A DNA stretch of 44,467 nucleotides, taken from the NCBI GenBank assembly GCA_902477765.1, contig CABSIM010000023.1:1-44467 (forward strand). Reading direction: 5' to 3'. This document shows positions 25,447-34,768 of the stretch, piece after piece. The stretch is from an uncultured Clostridiaceae bacterium (GTDB taxonomy: Bacteria > Bacillota > Clostridia > Lachnospirales > Lachnospiraceae). The notes beneath the pieces were generated by a model. That model was not told the origin of the DNA, did not search any database, and saw only the letters and a list, made by a program, of their open reading frames with translations. How positions within the stretch are numbered: the stretch's first letter is position 1; every line of letters starts with the position of its first letter. The translations under genes were made by a program, and so were the position numbers.

Positions 25447-26466
25447 TTAGAACTGGCGCAGGAACCGGATATCATTTTCGTATAACAGCCGCATATCATC
25501 GATCTCGTATTTCAGCAGGGCAATCCGCTCCAGCCCCACCCCGAACGCAAATCCGGAATATTCATCGGGATCAATGCCGCACATTTCCAGCACATGGGGA
25601 TGAACCATGCCGCATCCCAGAATCTCGATCCATCCGGACCCTTTGCAGAACCGGCATCCTTTTCCTCCGCATTTAAAGCAGCTGACATCCACTTCCGCAC
25701 TGGGCTCCGTAAACGGGAAATGATGGGGTCTGAATTTTACCCTGGTATCTTCCCCGAACAGCTCTCTGGCAAACTCTGCAAGGGTTCCCTTCAGATCTGC
25801 GAATGTGATGTTCTTATCGATCACCAGTCCTTCAATCTGGTGGAAGGACGGGGAATGGGTAGCATCCACTTCATCAGAACGGAACACGCGTCCCGGCGCA
25901 ATGATGCGGATGGGAGGTTTCCTTGTTTCCATCACGCGGACCTGAACCGGAGATGTCTGGCTTCTCAGAAGAATATTGTCATTGATATAGAATGTATCCT
26001 GCTCGTCTCTTGCCGGATGTCCCTTCGGAATATTCAGTTTTTCGAAATTATAGTGATCGTACTCCACTTCCGGTCCTTCCACCACTTCATATCCCATGCC
26101 CACAAAAATCCTCTCCACCTCTTTGAGAGCGATGGTGTTGGGATGGCTGTGGCCGATACGAAGTTTTTTTGCCGGCAGCGTCACGTCGATGACTTCCCGT
26201 TTCATCTGTTCTTCCCGGGCCTTTTTGGCCAGGGCCTTTCTGGTCTCTTCCAGCTTTTCCTCGATCTGGGCTCTGGCTTCATTGACAAGCTGTCCCACCT
26301 GCGGACGGTCTTCCGGTGCCACGTCCTTCATGCTTTTCAGCACATTGGTCAGCTCACCTTTCTTGCCCAGGTAAGCCACGCGGATCTCATTGAGTTTTTC
26401 CAGCGCGTCGGATGCCTCAATCTTGCTGAGGGCTTCCGCCTTGATTCTTTCTAACTGTTCTTTCAT
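25447..26466 (-). CDS. pheS: Phenylalanyl-tRNA synthetase alpha subunit
   Basis: A 339-aa class II synthetase alpha chain: N-terminal coiled coil (about 1-90) and catalytic core with GHPARDEQDTFY, motif 2-like VFRSDEVDATHSPSFHQ and motif 3-like FGVGLERIALLKY. The start at 26466 has GGAGACGCT directly upstream; the longer frame has no RBS. The C-domain also has CFKCGGKGCRFCKGSGW, a metal-binding-like insert seen in many bacterial PheS. It is the first gene of pheST, behind a T-box leader. Confidence 0.98.
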   Translation of the reverse strand: MKEQLERIKAEALSKIEASDALEKLNEIRVAYLGKKGELTNVLKSMKDVAPEDRPQVGQLVNEARAQIEEKLEETRKALAKKAREEQMKREVIDVTLPAKKLRIGHSHPNTIALKEVERIFVGMGYEVVEGPEVEYDHYNFEKLNIPKGHPARDEQDTFYINDNILLRSQTSPVQVRVMETRKPPIRIIAPGRVFRSDEVDATHSPSFHQIEGLVIDKNITFADLKGTLAEFARELFGEDTRVKFRPHHFPFTEPSAEVDVSCFKCGGKGCRFCKGSGWIEILGCGMVHPHVLEMCGIDPDEYSGFAFGVGLERIALLKYEIDDMRLLYENDIRFLRQF

Positions 26467-26615
26467 AGCGTCTCCTTCACTTGTTCTGTGATATCCGTCC
26501 GTTCCGTAGGGAAAACAGCCCGGACCGTTGAAAAGACTTTCCCGCTTCCGCGTAAGGAAGTCTTCCTGCAATGCGGGACAGAATCCTTTTATCAGGATCT
26601 TCCGTCTTCTGACAT

Positions 26616-26880
26616 AAAAAAAACCCGCTCCCTGTCATTGACAACATAGGGACGAGTTCTTCCGCGGTACCACCCTGATTCCTGCACAGTATGCAGGCAC
26701 CTTGATCCGCGTAACGTGCGGGTAAGCGTCACGGCCTACTGTTCTTTTCAGCCATGCGGCTCCGGTGCGAAATTCAATCCTCTGCCTGAACCCGGAAAAG
26801 CTTTCAGCCGGTGACTTTTCCTCTCTGACGGAAGGCAGGAATCTGTGAACACCTTCACAGCCTTTATTTATGGAATTGAA
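26616..26880 (-). promoter_or_regulatory. T-box leader (tRNA-Phe sensing) of pheST
   Basis: The T-box antiterminator sequence AGGGTGGTACCGCGG lies at 26662-26676. The competing terminator pairs CTCGTCCCT with AGGGAGCGGG and ends in eight T at 26616-26623. A long stem I precedes, and a TTC codon at 26769-26771 in the specifier region fits phenylalanine. When uncharged tRNA-Phe binds, the antiterminator should form and pheST be transcribed. The specifier assignment is from position and is less certain than the T-box itself. Confidence 0.95.
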
Positions 26881-26891
26881 ATCTGATATTT

Positions 26892-26920
26892 ATCTTACTC
26901 ACCTGATTTCAAAAAGTCAA
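26892..26920 (-). promoter_or_regulatory. Promoter of the pheST T-box transcript
   Basis: Minus-strand TTGACT at 26915-26920, 17-base spacer, TAAGAT at 26892-26897. Confidence 0.8.
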
Positions 26921-26969
26921 GAGTTTTGTAAATTTTCGGTGAATAACAGGTGAATTTTCCCGGCTTCTC

Positions 26970-26998
26970 TTGACTTTGCCTTTTTTTTGTTGCATAAT
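26970..26998 (+). promoter_or_regulatory. Promoter of mgsA
   Basis: Plus-strand TTGACT at 26970-26975, 17-base spacer, CATAAT at 26993-26998, diverging from the pheST promoter 50 bases away. Confidence 0.8.
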
Positions 26999-27027
26999 CT
27001 ACAAAAATCTCAAAGGAGGGATTTACC

Positions 27028-27492
27028 ATGGACAGACTGAAAATGACCATTGGGAAACAGAAACAGATTGCCCTGATCGCCCACGACAACAAAAAGCATG
27101 AGCTGATCGAATGGTGCAATGAACATAAAGACATTCTGAAAAACCACTTTCTCTGCGGCACAGGCACCACGGCCAGAATGATCACGGAATACACCGGACT
27201 TCCTGTCAAGGGATACAACAGCGGCCCTCTGGGAGGTGACCAGCAGATCGGAGCACGGATCGTGGAGGGACGGGTGGATTTCGTCATCTTTTTCTCCGAT
27301 CCTCTGACAGCCCAGCCTCACGACCCGGATGTAAAGGCCCTTCTCCGGATTGCCCAGGTCTATGACATCCCCATTGCCAACAACAAGGCCACGGCGGATT
27401 TTCTCATTACATCCCGGTATATGTCAGAAGAATATGAACATGAGATCATCAACTTCAGACAGAATATCGCAGAGCGGGCAAAATCTCTGTAA
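27028..27492 (+). CDS. mgsA: Methylglyoxal synthase
   Basis: A 154-aa enzyme that converts dihydroxyacetone phosphate to methylglyoxal and phosphate, relieving sugar-phosphate stress. Catalytic residues known from E. coli fall at matching positions: His19 in LIAHDNKK, Asp71 in GPLGGDQQIG and His98 in AQPHDPD. AAAGGAGGG lies at ideal spacing before the ATG. It has its own promoter, and a convergent terminator separates it from the patatin gene. Confidence 0.97.
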   Translation: MDRLKMTIGKQKQIALIAHDNKKHELIEWCNEHKDILKNHFLCGTGTTARMITEYTGLPVKGYNSGPLGGDQQIGARIVEGRVDFVIFFSDPLTAQPHDPDVKALLRIAQVYDIPIANNKATADFLITSRYMSEEYEHEIINFRQNIAERAKSL

Positions 27493-27503
27493 TGTTATAC
27501 AGG

Positions 27504-27531
27504 AAAACGGCGCTTCGCCGGCCCGGGCCTT
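27504..27531. terminator. Convergent terminator between mgsA and the patatin gene
   Basis: CGGCG-CTT-CGCCG forms a compact hairpin with AAAA/TTTT on the outside for the minus-strand gene, and GGCCCGGGCC followed by TTTT on the plus strand. Confidence 0.6.
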
Positions 27532-27532
27532 T

Positions 27533-28468
27533 TCAGGCAGATTTTCCGCCTTTTCTTTTCAGGAAAAGACCGGCGGCGGCCCGGCCGTTTTCAAAGAGTT
27601 TAAGACTCTCTTTCCTGCCGATTCCGAAATCCACGGCACTGATGGTCCGGATTCCCTGTTCCGTCCGGATTCCGGTGGGAATCCGTATGGTCCTTTCCAG
27701 ATCTGAATCGGGAATATGGCTTTTGTCTGCGGCACTCAGGCAGGTGGCTGCAATGGCTTTCAGATATTCTGCAAAGTTGTCTTCTGCACAGGCACCGCCG
27801 CATGTTCCCTCTTTCTGATCGGCGAACCGGAACCCCAGCGTATGTCTGCCGTCTCTTTTCTCTGATCCGTCAAACAGCCAGACAGGATAATTGCTGAGAA
27901 GTCCGCCGTCCACGATCAGATGCACTTTTCCCGACTGTTCCCGGAGACGCACGGGCTCAAAATAGACCGGGATGCTGACACTCATGCGGACTGCCCTGGC
28001 AATGGGAAAGGAATCCGCTTCCAGCCCGAATTCCGGAAGGCAGTCCGGAAAAATCAGAAGTTTTCTTGCTGTCAGATCACTGGCAGTGACCTTCAGGGTC
28101 CTGCCTGTTTTTTTCAGATCCCCGAACCGGCTCATTCCCTTTTTTTCCAGCAGTTCCTGCAGCCATTTCTCCAGATATCCCGTATGATAGATTCCCAGAG
28201 TAAACAGAATGGAAACAGCCTTTCCCACCGCTCCGAAACGGTCTGCAATTCCTTTTCCACGGAATTTCATATAATCCAGTGAACTCATTTCTCCGGTCAG
28301 TTCGCTGCAGCTGTATCCTGCAGCCAGCAGTGCCGCCACAATGGCTCCCGCCGATGAGCCGGCCAGATCCGCAAACCGGTATCCGGCCTCCTCCAGCCTG
28401 CAGGCAGCTCCCACATGTCCGATTCCCCGGACGCCTCCCCCTTCAAATACGCCGTTGCAAAGTATCAT
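27533..28468 (-). CDS. Patatin-like phospholipase
   Basis: An alpha/beta hydrolase of the patatin family, about 311 aa. It has the oxyanion motif FEGGGVRGIGHVG, the nucleophile elbow GSSAG (Ser39 in this numbering) and the catalytic Asp in the DGG motif (LIVDGGLLSNYP). No signal peptide is seen, so it is probably cytosolic or peripherally membrane-bound. Two starts are possible: ATG at 28468, or TTG at 28480, four codons upstream. Neither has a strong RBS. It is likely a lipid acyl hydrolase of unknown substrate. Confidence 0.9.
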   Translation of the reverse strand: MILCNGVFEGGGVRGIGHVGAACRLEEAGYRFADLAGSSAGAIVAALLAAGYSCSELTGEMSSLDYMKFRGKGIADRFGAVGKAVSILFTLGIYHTGYLEKWLQELLEKKGMSRFGDLKKTGRTLKVTASDLTARKLLIFPDCLPEFGLEADSFPIARAVRMSVSIPVYFEPVRLREQSGKVHLIVDGGLLSNYPVWLFDGSEKRDGRHTLGFRFADQKEGTCGGACAEDNFAEYLKAIAATCLSAADKSHIPDSDLERTIRIPTGIRTEQGIRTISAVDFGIGRKESLKLFENGRAAAGLFLKRKGGKSA

Positions 28469-28591
28469 GTTTTCACTCAATGCCGTTTTTATAATATTTA
28501 TGCATATTCTCTTCCGTCATGCTCTTTCGCCGTGCCGGACGGCATTTTCAGATTCCTCTGATCAGATAAACCCGGCAGAAATCCGCTGCCG

Positions 28592-29068
28592 TCAGAATAT
28601 TCCCTCCTCAGAAAGCTTTTTTTCCAGGTCACCAATCCGGGACTCTCCCACCAGAAAAAGTCCGTATTCCTGCAGAAGTTTAGCCGTTTTTCCCATCCCG
28701 TCCGTCAGACTGTGGGTAAATGTTCCGTCATAAACTCCGGATGAACCGCAGGAAGGGCTCCTTTCTTTTAAAATCGCAATGGTGCATCCATACTTTTCTG
28801 CGGTTCTCAGAGCCACATCCGCTCCCCAGAGAAATTCCGCCGTCACATCCCTGCCTTCCGTATTTACAACGTTTTCATCTTCCTTCCGGATTTCAGCAGC
28901 CGCCCTGGGCGTGGGAAGTCCCCCGTCCTGTTCCGGACAGATTCTGTGGAATTGGGCTTTTCCTTTCATTTTTTCCATAAATTCAAGGACGTTTTCATTC
29001 CGGTTGTTTCCGCCGTCCCATTTACAGTTTTCTCCCGTAAGACAGGCACTGATCAGTATGTGCAGCAT
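28592..29068 (-). CDS. DUF523 family protein
   Basis: A 158-aa protein of the DUF523 (YbbK-like) family, recognised by ISACLTGENCKWDG near the start, CPEQDGGLPTPR, and KERSPSCGSSGVYDG. The conserved cysteines suggest a metal or cluster site, but the function is not established here. The start at 29068 has GGGAGG seven bases upstream. It stands alone after typA and its terminator. Confidence 0.88.
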   Translation of the reverse strand: MLHILISACLTGENCKWDGGNNRNENVLEFMEKMKGKAQFHRICPEQDGGLPTPRAAAEIRKEDENVVNTEGRDVTAEFLWGADVALRTAEKYGCTIAILKERSPSCGSSGVYDGTFTHSLTDGMGKTAKLLQEYGLFLVGESRIGDLEKKLSEEGIF

Positions 29069-29089
29069 CTTTTTTCCTCCCTCTCCATT

Positions 29090-29120
29090 CAAAAGAGGGA
29101 CCGCGTTTCCTGCGGTCCCC
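29090..29120 (-). terminator. Terminator of typA
   Basis: GGGACCGC pairs with GCGGTCCC around AGGAAAC, followed by TCTTTTG on the minus strand. Confidence 0.75.
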
Positions 29121-29160
29121 GATTTATCTGTGTTCTGTATTCACCTTTGCAAAACAGATC

Positions 29161-30999
29161 TTATTGATTTTTCCTGCTGATCATGGCGCGTTTCCTGAGT
29201 GTCGGATCCAGAATCTTCTTCCGGATTCTCAGACTCTGGGGTGTTACCTCCAGAAGCTCATCGGTATCGATGAAATCCAGACACTGCTCCAGGCTCATCT
29301 CCTTGGGCGGTGTCAGTTTCAGCGCCTCATCGGAGCTGGAAGAACGTGTATTGGTCAGTTTCTTGGTCTTGCAGACGTTGAGTTCGATATCTTCCGCCTT
29401 GGGACATTCTCCCACCACCATACCGGAGTAGACTTTCACACCGGGCCCGATGAACAGGGTTCCCCGCTCCTGCGCGTTGAACAGGCCGTATGTGATGGAC
29501 TCTCCCGCTTCATATGCAATCAGGGAACCGTTCTTTCTGTAGCTCAGTTCTCCCTTGAACGGAGCGTATCCGTCAAAAATTGTATTGAGGATACCGTTTC
29601 CCTTGGTATCTGTCAGAAATTCTCCCCGGTAGCCGATGAGGCCCCTGGACGGAATTGCAAATTCCAGTCTGGTGTATCCGCCGCTGACAGGGCTCATGCC
29701 CTGAAGCTCTCCCTTCCTTCCGGTCAGCTTCTGGATCACGGTTCCCGTATATTCTTCCGGCACATCCACGTAAGCCAGTTCCATGGGTTCCAGCTTGGTG
29801 TTTCTCTCGTCGTAGTGATAGATAACCTCAGCTTTGCTGACGGCAAATTCAAATCCTTCCCGTCTCATGTTTTCAATCAGCACGGAAAGATGCAGCTCGC
29901 CGCGGCCTGACACTTTGAAGCAGTCTGCTGAATCCGTTTCCTCCACCCGGAGGCTTACATCCGTGTTCAGCTCACGGAACAGTCTGTCACGGATATGACG
30001 GGAAGTGATGTATTTCCCCTCCTGACCGGCCAGAGGACTGTCATTTACCATAAAGTACATGGCTATGGTGGGTTCGGAAATCTTCTGGAACGGAATGGCC
30101 TCCGGATTCTCCGGTGAACATACCGTATCTCCGATGTGAATATCCGGAATTCCGGAGATGGCCACAATGGAACCGATGCCGGCACTCTGTACTTCCACAC
30201 GGTTCAGACCGTCGAATTCATACAGTTTTCCGATTTTCACCTTTTTCTTCTTGTCCGGATCGTGATGGTTGACGATGACGCATTCCTGATTGACTTTCAG
30301 AGAGCCGTTGTCAATTTTTCCAATGCCGATCCTTCCCACATACTCATTATAATCAATGGTGCTGATCAGCACCTGGGTATCCGCTTCGGGATCGCCTTCC
30401 GGTGCCGGAATATAATCAATGATGGTCTCGAACAGAGGGCTCATGTCCACGTCGGGATCTTCCAGTTTCTTTTTGGCAAAGCCGGCCCGAGCAGACGCAA
30501 ATACAAACGGGCAGTCCAGCTGCTCGTCGGATGCATCCAGATCCATGAAAAGTTCCAGGACCTCGTCGATCACTTCGTTGGGTCTTGCTTCCGGACGGTC
30601 AATTTTATTGATGCATACGATAACATGCAGGTCCAGTTCCAGGGCTTTCTGAAGAACGAATTTTGTCTGGGGCATGGGGCCGTCAAAAGCATCCACCACC
30701 AGGATAACTCCGTCCACCATTTTGAGAACCCGCTCCACCTCGCCGCCGAAATCCGCATGTCCGGGGGTGTCGATGATATTGATCTTTACATCATGATAAA
30801 AAACTGCCGTATTTTTGGAAAGAATGGTGATTCCCCGTTCTCTTTCAATGTCATTGGAGTCCATGACACGGTCCACCACTTCCTGATTTGCCCGGAACAC
30901 GCCGCTCTGTCTCAGCAGCTGGTCCACCAGCGTCGTTTTGCCGTGATCCACGTGGGCGATAATTGCAACATTTCTGACGTCTTCACGCTTGATTTTCAT
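29161..30999 (-). CDS. typA: Ribosome-associated GTPase TypA/BipA
   Basis: A 612-aa translational GTPase. G1 is AHVDHGKTT, the G2 region has RERGIT, G3 is DTPGHADFGGEV and G4 is NKID. EF-G-like domains III and V and the BipA-specific C-terminal domain (TRSSSSDEALKLTPP) follow. BipA helps large-subunit assembly and stress growth. The start at 30999 is preceded by AGAGG; the longer frame overlaps the promoter. It has its own promoter and terminator. Confidence 0.97.
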   Translation of the reverse strand: MKIKREDVRNVAIIAHVDHGKTTLVDQLLRQSGVFRANQEVVDRVMDSNDIERERGITILSKNTAVFYHDVKINIIDTPGHADFGGEVERVLKMVDGVILVVDAFDGPMPQTKFVLQKALELDLHVIVCINKIDRPEARPNEVIDEVLELFMDLDASDEQLDCPFVFASARAGFAKKKLEDPDVDMSPLFETIIDYIPAPEGDPEADTQVLISTIDYNEYVGRIGIGKIDNGSLKVNQECVIVNHHDPDKKKKVKIGKLYEFDGLNRVEVQSAGIGSIVAISGIPDIHIGDTVCSPENPEAIPFQKISEPTIAMYFMVNDSPLAGQEGKYITSRHIRDRLFRELNTDVSLRVEETDSADCFKVSGRGELHLSVLIENMRREGFEFAVSKAEVIYHYDERNTKLEPMELAYVDVPEEYTGTVIQKLTGRKGELQGMSPVSGGYTRLEFAIPSRGLIGYRGEFLTDTKGNGILNTIFDGYAPFKGELSYRKNGSLIAYEAGESITYGLFNAQERGTLFIGPGVKVYSGMVVGECPKAEDIELNVCKTKKLTNTRSSSSDEALKLTPPKEMSLEQCLDFIDTDELLEVTPQSLRIRKKILDPTLRKRAMISRKNQ

Positions 31000-31056
31000 A
31001 TATAAACCTCTTTTCCGGTCCTGCTTTTTCTGTTTCGCCGCGATTTTCGACACATG

Positions 31057-31085
31057 ATTATATCATTCTCAAACGCAAATTGCAA
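31057..31085 (-). promoter_or_regulatory. Promoter of typA
   Basis: Minus-strand TTGCAA at 31080-31085, 17-base spacer, TATAAT at 31057-31062. Confidence 0.8.
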
Positions 31086-31093
31086 TAAAAACA

Positions 31094-31750
31094 TCAATTT
31101 TCAAAGAGAATTACTTCCTTTTCCAGAAGCCCGTACCAGACCTCATCCCCTTTTTCTATCCGGGCACCACCGCTGGTGCCTTCTGTAATCTCTGCAGAAA
31201 GGGGATCATATTCCGATGCCGGCACCAGAAGAACGTATTCCACGTTTTCTCCGTAAATGCTGTCCAGCACCGTGATGCCTGCCTGAGACAGGATATACTG
31301 GATTTTTCCCACACTGCCGTATCCCGCCCGGACGTACATCCGGAATCCCCGCTGTTTTTCCACCACACGGGACGCCAGAAGGCCCGCACTCACTGCGCCC
31401 GAATAGGCCCTCACCAGCCCTCCTGTTCCCAGGAGCGTTCCCCCGAAATACCTGGTGACCACCGCGCAGACATCGTGAACGTCGGCTCCCAGAAGCACAT
31501 CCAGCATGGGCCGCCCTGCCGTCTGGGCCGGTTCCCCGTCATCGCTGCATCTGGTAAGTTCATGATTTTTTCCTATGGTAAACGCCGAACAGTTATGGCT
31601 GGCATCCCAGTATTTCTTTTTCATTTCGGCGATGAATGCAGCCGCTTCCTCTTCCGATTTCACCGGCCGCAGCGTGGCAATAAACCTGGATTTTTTCACA
31701 ACGGTTTCGCTCTCTCCGCCTTCATACAGTATTTTGCAGCAGTCTCCCAT
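31094..31750 (-). CDS. YigZ/IMPACT family protein
   Basis: A 218-aa protein with an N-terminal UPF0029 (IMPACT-like) domain containing KKSRFIATLRPV, CSDDGEPAQTAGRP and RYFGGTLLGTGGLVRAYS, then a C-terminal DUF1949-like domain (about 135-205). Function in bacteria is not firmly established; a role near translation has been proposed from its fold. It diverges from the pbp gene at 31965. Confidence 0.92.
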   Translation of the reverse strand: MGDCCKILYEGGESETVVKKSRFIATLRPVKSEEEAAAFIAEMKKKYWDASHNCSAFTIGKNHELTRCSDDGEPAQTAGRPMLDVLLGADVHDVCAVVTRYFGGTLLGTGGLVRAYSGAVSAGLLASRVVEKQRGFRMYVRAGYGSVGKIQYILSQAGITVLDSIYGENVEYVLLVPASEYDPLSAEITEGTSGGARIEKGDEVWYGLLEKEVILFEN

Positions 31751-31931
31751 GGCATCCTCTCATTCCGGCATCCAGGGGAATCCTCCCTGTTTACCTTTTT
31801 TTCATATTTATATCACGCTTTTTCAATTTTCTGTAAATATTTCTTCATAATTCCCCACTTGCGTGTCAAAAATATCATAATACAATCCAATCTTTTCCAC
31901 AATAACTATTTATTAATGGAAAAAACTTTGC

Positions 31932-31937
31932 TATAAT
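31932..31937 (+). promoter_or_regulatory. Candidate -10 box of the class A PBP gene
   Basis: TATAAT 27 bases before the PBP start codon; the sequence 17 bases upstream (TTTATT) is a poor -35. The rest of 31751-31931 is AT-rich spacer between the divergent genes. Confidence 0.5.
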
Positions 31938-31964
31938 GAGGAAATGATAAAGGAGGCTTCCTGA

Positions 31965-34619
31965 ATGAATTATGGAAAAGATGAAGTAGCCCGAAAGCTG
32001 CGGCAGATAAATTCCAGAACAGAAAAGCTCACATCCAAAATGATTATTTTCTTTCTCAAACTGGTTTTTGTGATCTGCTCTTTCTGTATCATTTTAGGCG
32101 TCAGCCTGGGCTATGGCGTTTTCAGGGGAATCATTGATTCTGCCCCTGAGATCGATGTGGCAAGCATTGAACCCAGCGGTTTTGCAACCATGGTCTACGA
32201 CAGCAAGGGAAATCTGACGGAAACCATCGTAAAGTCCGGTGCAAACCGGCTGGAGGCGACATATGAGGAACTTCCCCAATGCCTCATTGATGCCTTTGTA
32301 GCCATTGAGGATGCCAGATTCTGGCAGCACAAGGGAATCGATCTGCGGTCCATCATGAGGGCTGTGGTGGGCGTTCTGACCGGAGACAGCAGTGCCGGCG
32401 GCGGCAGCACCATCACCCAGCAGCTCATCAAGAACAATGTATTTTCCGGCGGAAATGAATCCACCTTCGGGGCTCAGCTGGAACGGAAGATCCAGGAATG
32501 GTACCTGGCCATCCAGCTGGAACAGATCATGAGCAAAGAGCTCATCATGAAAAACTACCTGAACACCATCAACCTCGGAAACAATACTCTCGGTGTCAAG
32601 GCTGCCGCCAAGCGGTATTTTGACAAGGATGTGTCAGATCTGACCCTGTCAGAGGCCACGGTCATTGCCGGAATCACCCAGAACCCATCCCGTTTCAACC
32701 CGCTGTCGGAAAACGGCCGGGAACGCAATGAGGAAAAGCGCCGGGTCATTCTCCAGTATATGTATGAGCAGGGCATGATCACCAAAGAAGAGCAGGAAGA
32801 GGCACTGGCTGATGACGTGTATTCCAGAATCAAGAACGTGGACCTTGTAACCAAGGAAAATGACAGTCCGTTTTCCTATTTTACGGACGAACTCATTGAG
32901 CAGGTCATGGACGCCCTTCAGGAAAAGCTGGGATATACCGAGACACAGGCCTACAATCTTCTGTATTCCGGCGGTCTTGAGATCTACACGACCCAGGATC
33001 CGGATCTGCAGGCCATTGTGGACGAGGAAATCAGCAATCCGGACAATTATTCCGTTGCCTATTATTCTCTGGACTACAGGCTTTCCATCCAGCATCCGGA
33101 CGGAACCACCACCAACTATTCCGATGAAAGTCTTGGAAAATACCTGCGCAACGACATGGGACAGAGTTCTTTCAACGGCCTGTTCCGTACAAAGGAAGAG
33201 GCGGAAGCTGCCGTGGAACAGTACCGGACGGCCATGACCGGAGAGGGCGATGAGGTCATCGGGGAATCGGTTCACTATATTCTCCAGCCCCAGGCATCCT
33301 TCGTTCTCATCGACCATAAAACCGGGTATGTAAAGGCTCTCAGCGGCGGACGCGGAGAAAAGGAAGTCAGCCTATCTCTGAACCGTGCCACCAATACCCT
33401 GCGGCAGCCCGGATCCACCTTCAAGGTCATCACAGCCTTCGCTCCGGCTCTGGATGCCTGCGGCGCCACTCTCAGCACCGTCTACTATGACTCTCCGTTT
33501 ACGGTGGGGACCAAAACCTTCCGGAACTGGTATTCCAGCCAGGGATATATGGGCTATGCCACCATCCGCGACGGAATTGTATATTCCATGAATATTGTGG
33601 CTGTCCGGTGTCTGATGGAAACCGTAACGCCTCAGCTGGGCGTGGAATATGCCAGAAATTTCGGAATCACATCCCTGACAGATACCGACTATAACGCGGC
33701 CACGGCACTGGGAGGCATCACCAAAGGCGTATCCAATCTGGAACTGACTGCGGCCTATGCCACCATTGCCAACGAGGGAATTTATACGAAACCCATTTTC
33801 TTCACCAAAATTCTGGATCACAACGGCAAGGTGCTTCTGGAAAATGAGCCGGAAACCAGGCGGGTTCTGAAAGATTCCACGGCATTTCTGCTGACGGACG
33901 CTCTCCAGGATGCGACAGAAGGAAACCGCATGTATGCCACACCGGGCGTGTCTCTGTCCTCCACCGGCACCGCCGCCAAAATTTCCGGTATGTCCACTGC
34001 CGGAAAGTCCGGAACCACCACGTCCAACAATGACATCTGGTTCGTGGGATTCACCCCCTATTATACGGCGGGAATCTGGTCCGGCTGTGATGACAATCAG
34101 AAAATTACGGAAATCGGAAGCAATACCAGCTATCATAAGAAAATCTGGAAAAACATCATGACCAGGGTGCATGAGGGACTGGCGGATACCGGATTCCCGG
34201 TGCCGTCTTCCGTGGAAACCGCCCAGGTCTGCCGTAAATCCGGAATGCTTCCCAGTCCGGGTGTCTGCCAGTATGATTCCAGAGGAAGCGCCGTAATTAC
34301 CGAGTATTTCGCCAAGGGAACCGTTCCCACGGAGGTCTGCAACCATCATGTCCGCATGACCATCTGCTCTGCTTCCGGCGGAAGACCCACAGAATACTGT
34401 CCGGAAGAAACCAGAACCACCGGAACCTTTATGGTTCTTCCTGAAGGAGAAACAGGGTATACCGATGACTCCAGGTACTCCATTCCCGGATACTGCAATG
34501 TTCATACCGCTGCTTCAACCATTATACAGCCGTCCGAAACCTCTCCGGAAAATTCCGGATCCTCCGGACCGGCCACACCGGAAACCGTGGTTCCTCTGGG
34601 ACCGGGTTACAGCCCGTAA
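31965..34619 (+). CDS. Class A penicillin-binding protein (PBP1a-type)
   Basis: An 884-aa bifunctional peptidoglycan synthase. One transmembrane helix (about 27-50) is followed by the GT51 glycosyltransferase domain with catalytic Glu115 in EDARFWQHKG and GGSTITQQLIKN. The transpeptidase domain has active-site Ser484 (STFK), SMN at 541-543 and KSGT from 681. The tail from about 740 is cysteine-containing, then Ser/Pro/Thr-rich and low in complexity. It polymerises and crosslinks cell wall outside the membrane. The RBS AAAGGAGG is at normal spacing. Its terminator converges on the spoVA operon. Confidence 0.96.
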   Translation: MNYGKDEVARKLRQINSRTEKLTSKMIIFFLKLVFVICSFCIILGVSLGYGVFRGIIDSAPEIDVASIEPSGFATMVYDSKGNLTETIVKSGANRLEATYEELPQCLIDAFVAIEDARFWQHKGIDLRSIMRAVVGVLTGDSSAGGGSTITQQLIKNNVFSGGNESTFGAQLERKIQEWYLAIQLEQIMSKELIMKNYLNTINLGNNTLGVKAAAKRYFDKDVSDLTLSEATVIAGITQNPSRFNPLSENGRERNEEKRRVILQYMYEQGMITKEEQEEALADDVYSRIKNVDLVTKENDSPFSYFTDELIEQVMDALQEKLGYTETQAYNLLYSGGLEIYTTQDPDLQAIVDEEISNPDNYSVAYYSLDYRLSIQHPDGTTTNYSDESLGKYLRNDMGQSSFNGLFRTKEEAEAAVEQYRTAMTGEGDEVIGESVHYILQPQASFVLIDHKTGYVKALSGGRGEKEVSLSLNRATNTLRQPGSTFKVITAFAPALDACGATLSTVYYDSPFTVGTKTFRNWYSSQGYMGYATIRDGIVYSMNIVAVRCLMETVTPQLGVEYARNFGITSLTDTDYNAATALGGITKGVSNLELTAAYATIANEGIYTKPIFFTKILDHNGKVLLENEPETRRVLKDSTAFLLTDALQDATEGNRMYATPGVSLSSTGTAAKISGMSTAGKSGTTTSNNDIWFVGFTPYYTAGIWSGCDDNQKITEIGSNTSYHKKIWKNIMTRVHEGLADTGFPVPSSVETAQVCRKSGMLPSPGVCQYDSRGSAVITEYFAKGTVPTEVCNHHVRMTICSASGGRPTEYCPEETRTTGTFMVLPEGETGYTDDSRYSIPGYCNVHTAASTIIQPSETSPENSGSSGPATPETVVPLGPGYSP

Positions 34620-34633
34620 ATATGCAGAAACCG

Positions 34634-34696
34634 AAACTCCCTTCCGTCATACAGGAAGTCCTCAGGATTTCCCGCATCCCGGAAGGGAGTTTTTTA
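34634..34696 (+). terminator. Terminator of the PBP gene
   Basis: AAACTCCCTTCCG pairs with CGGAAGGGAGTTT, followed by a T-run. The loop between the arms is about 33 bases. Confidence 0.85.
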
Positions 34697-34708
34697 TAAT
34701 TCCGGACG

Positions 34709-34768
34709 TCAGTTGGCCTCCGGCATGGGCGGCCTCAGATGACGCATCTTGGGCCCGCGTTTCCCCAT
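34709..34768 (-). CDS. Possible 19-aa coupled ORF after spoVAE
   Basis: The ORF MGKRGPKMRHLRPPMPEAN starts with an ATG that shares one base with the spoVAE stop codon (TGATG). Every earlier junction in this operon is similarly tight, which is the main reason to list it. It has no clear RBS of its own and no recognised family. It could be a chance frame. Confidence 0.25.
   Translation of the reverse strand: MGKRGPKMRHLRPPMPEAN

Noticed and set aside
33372..34505. A 377-aa minus-strand open frame
   Set aside because: It is the antisense of the PBP transpeptidase domain, is glycine and histidine-rich without motifs, and has no RBS.
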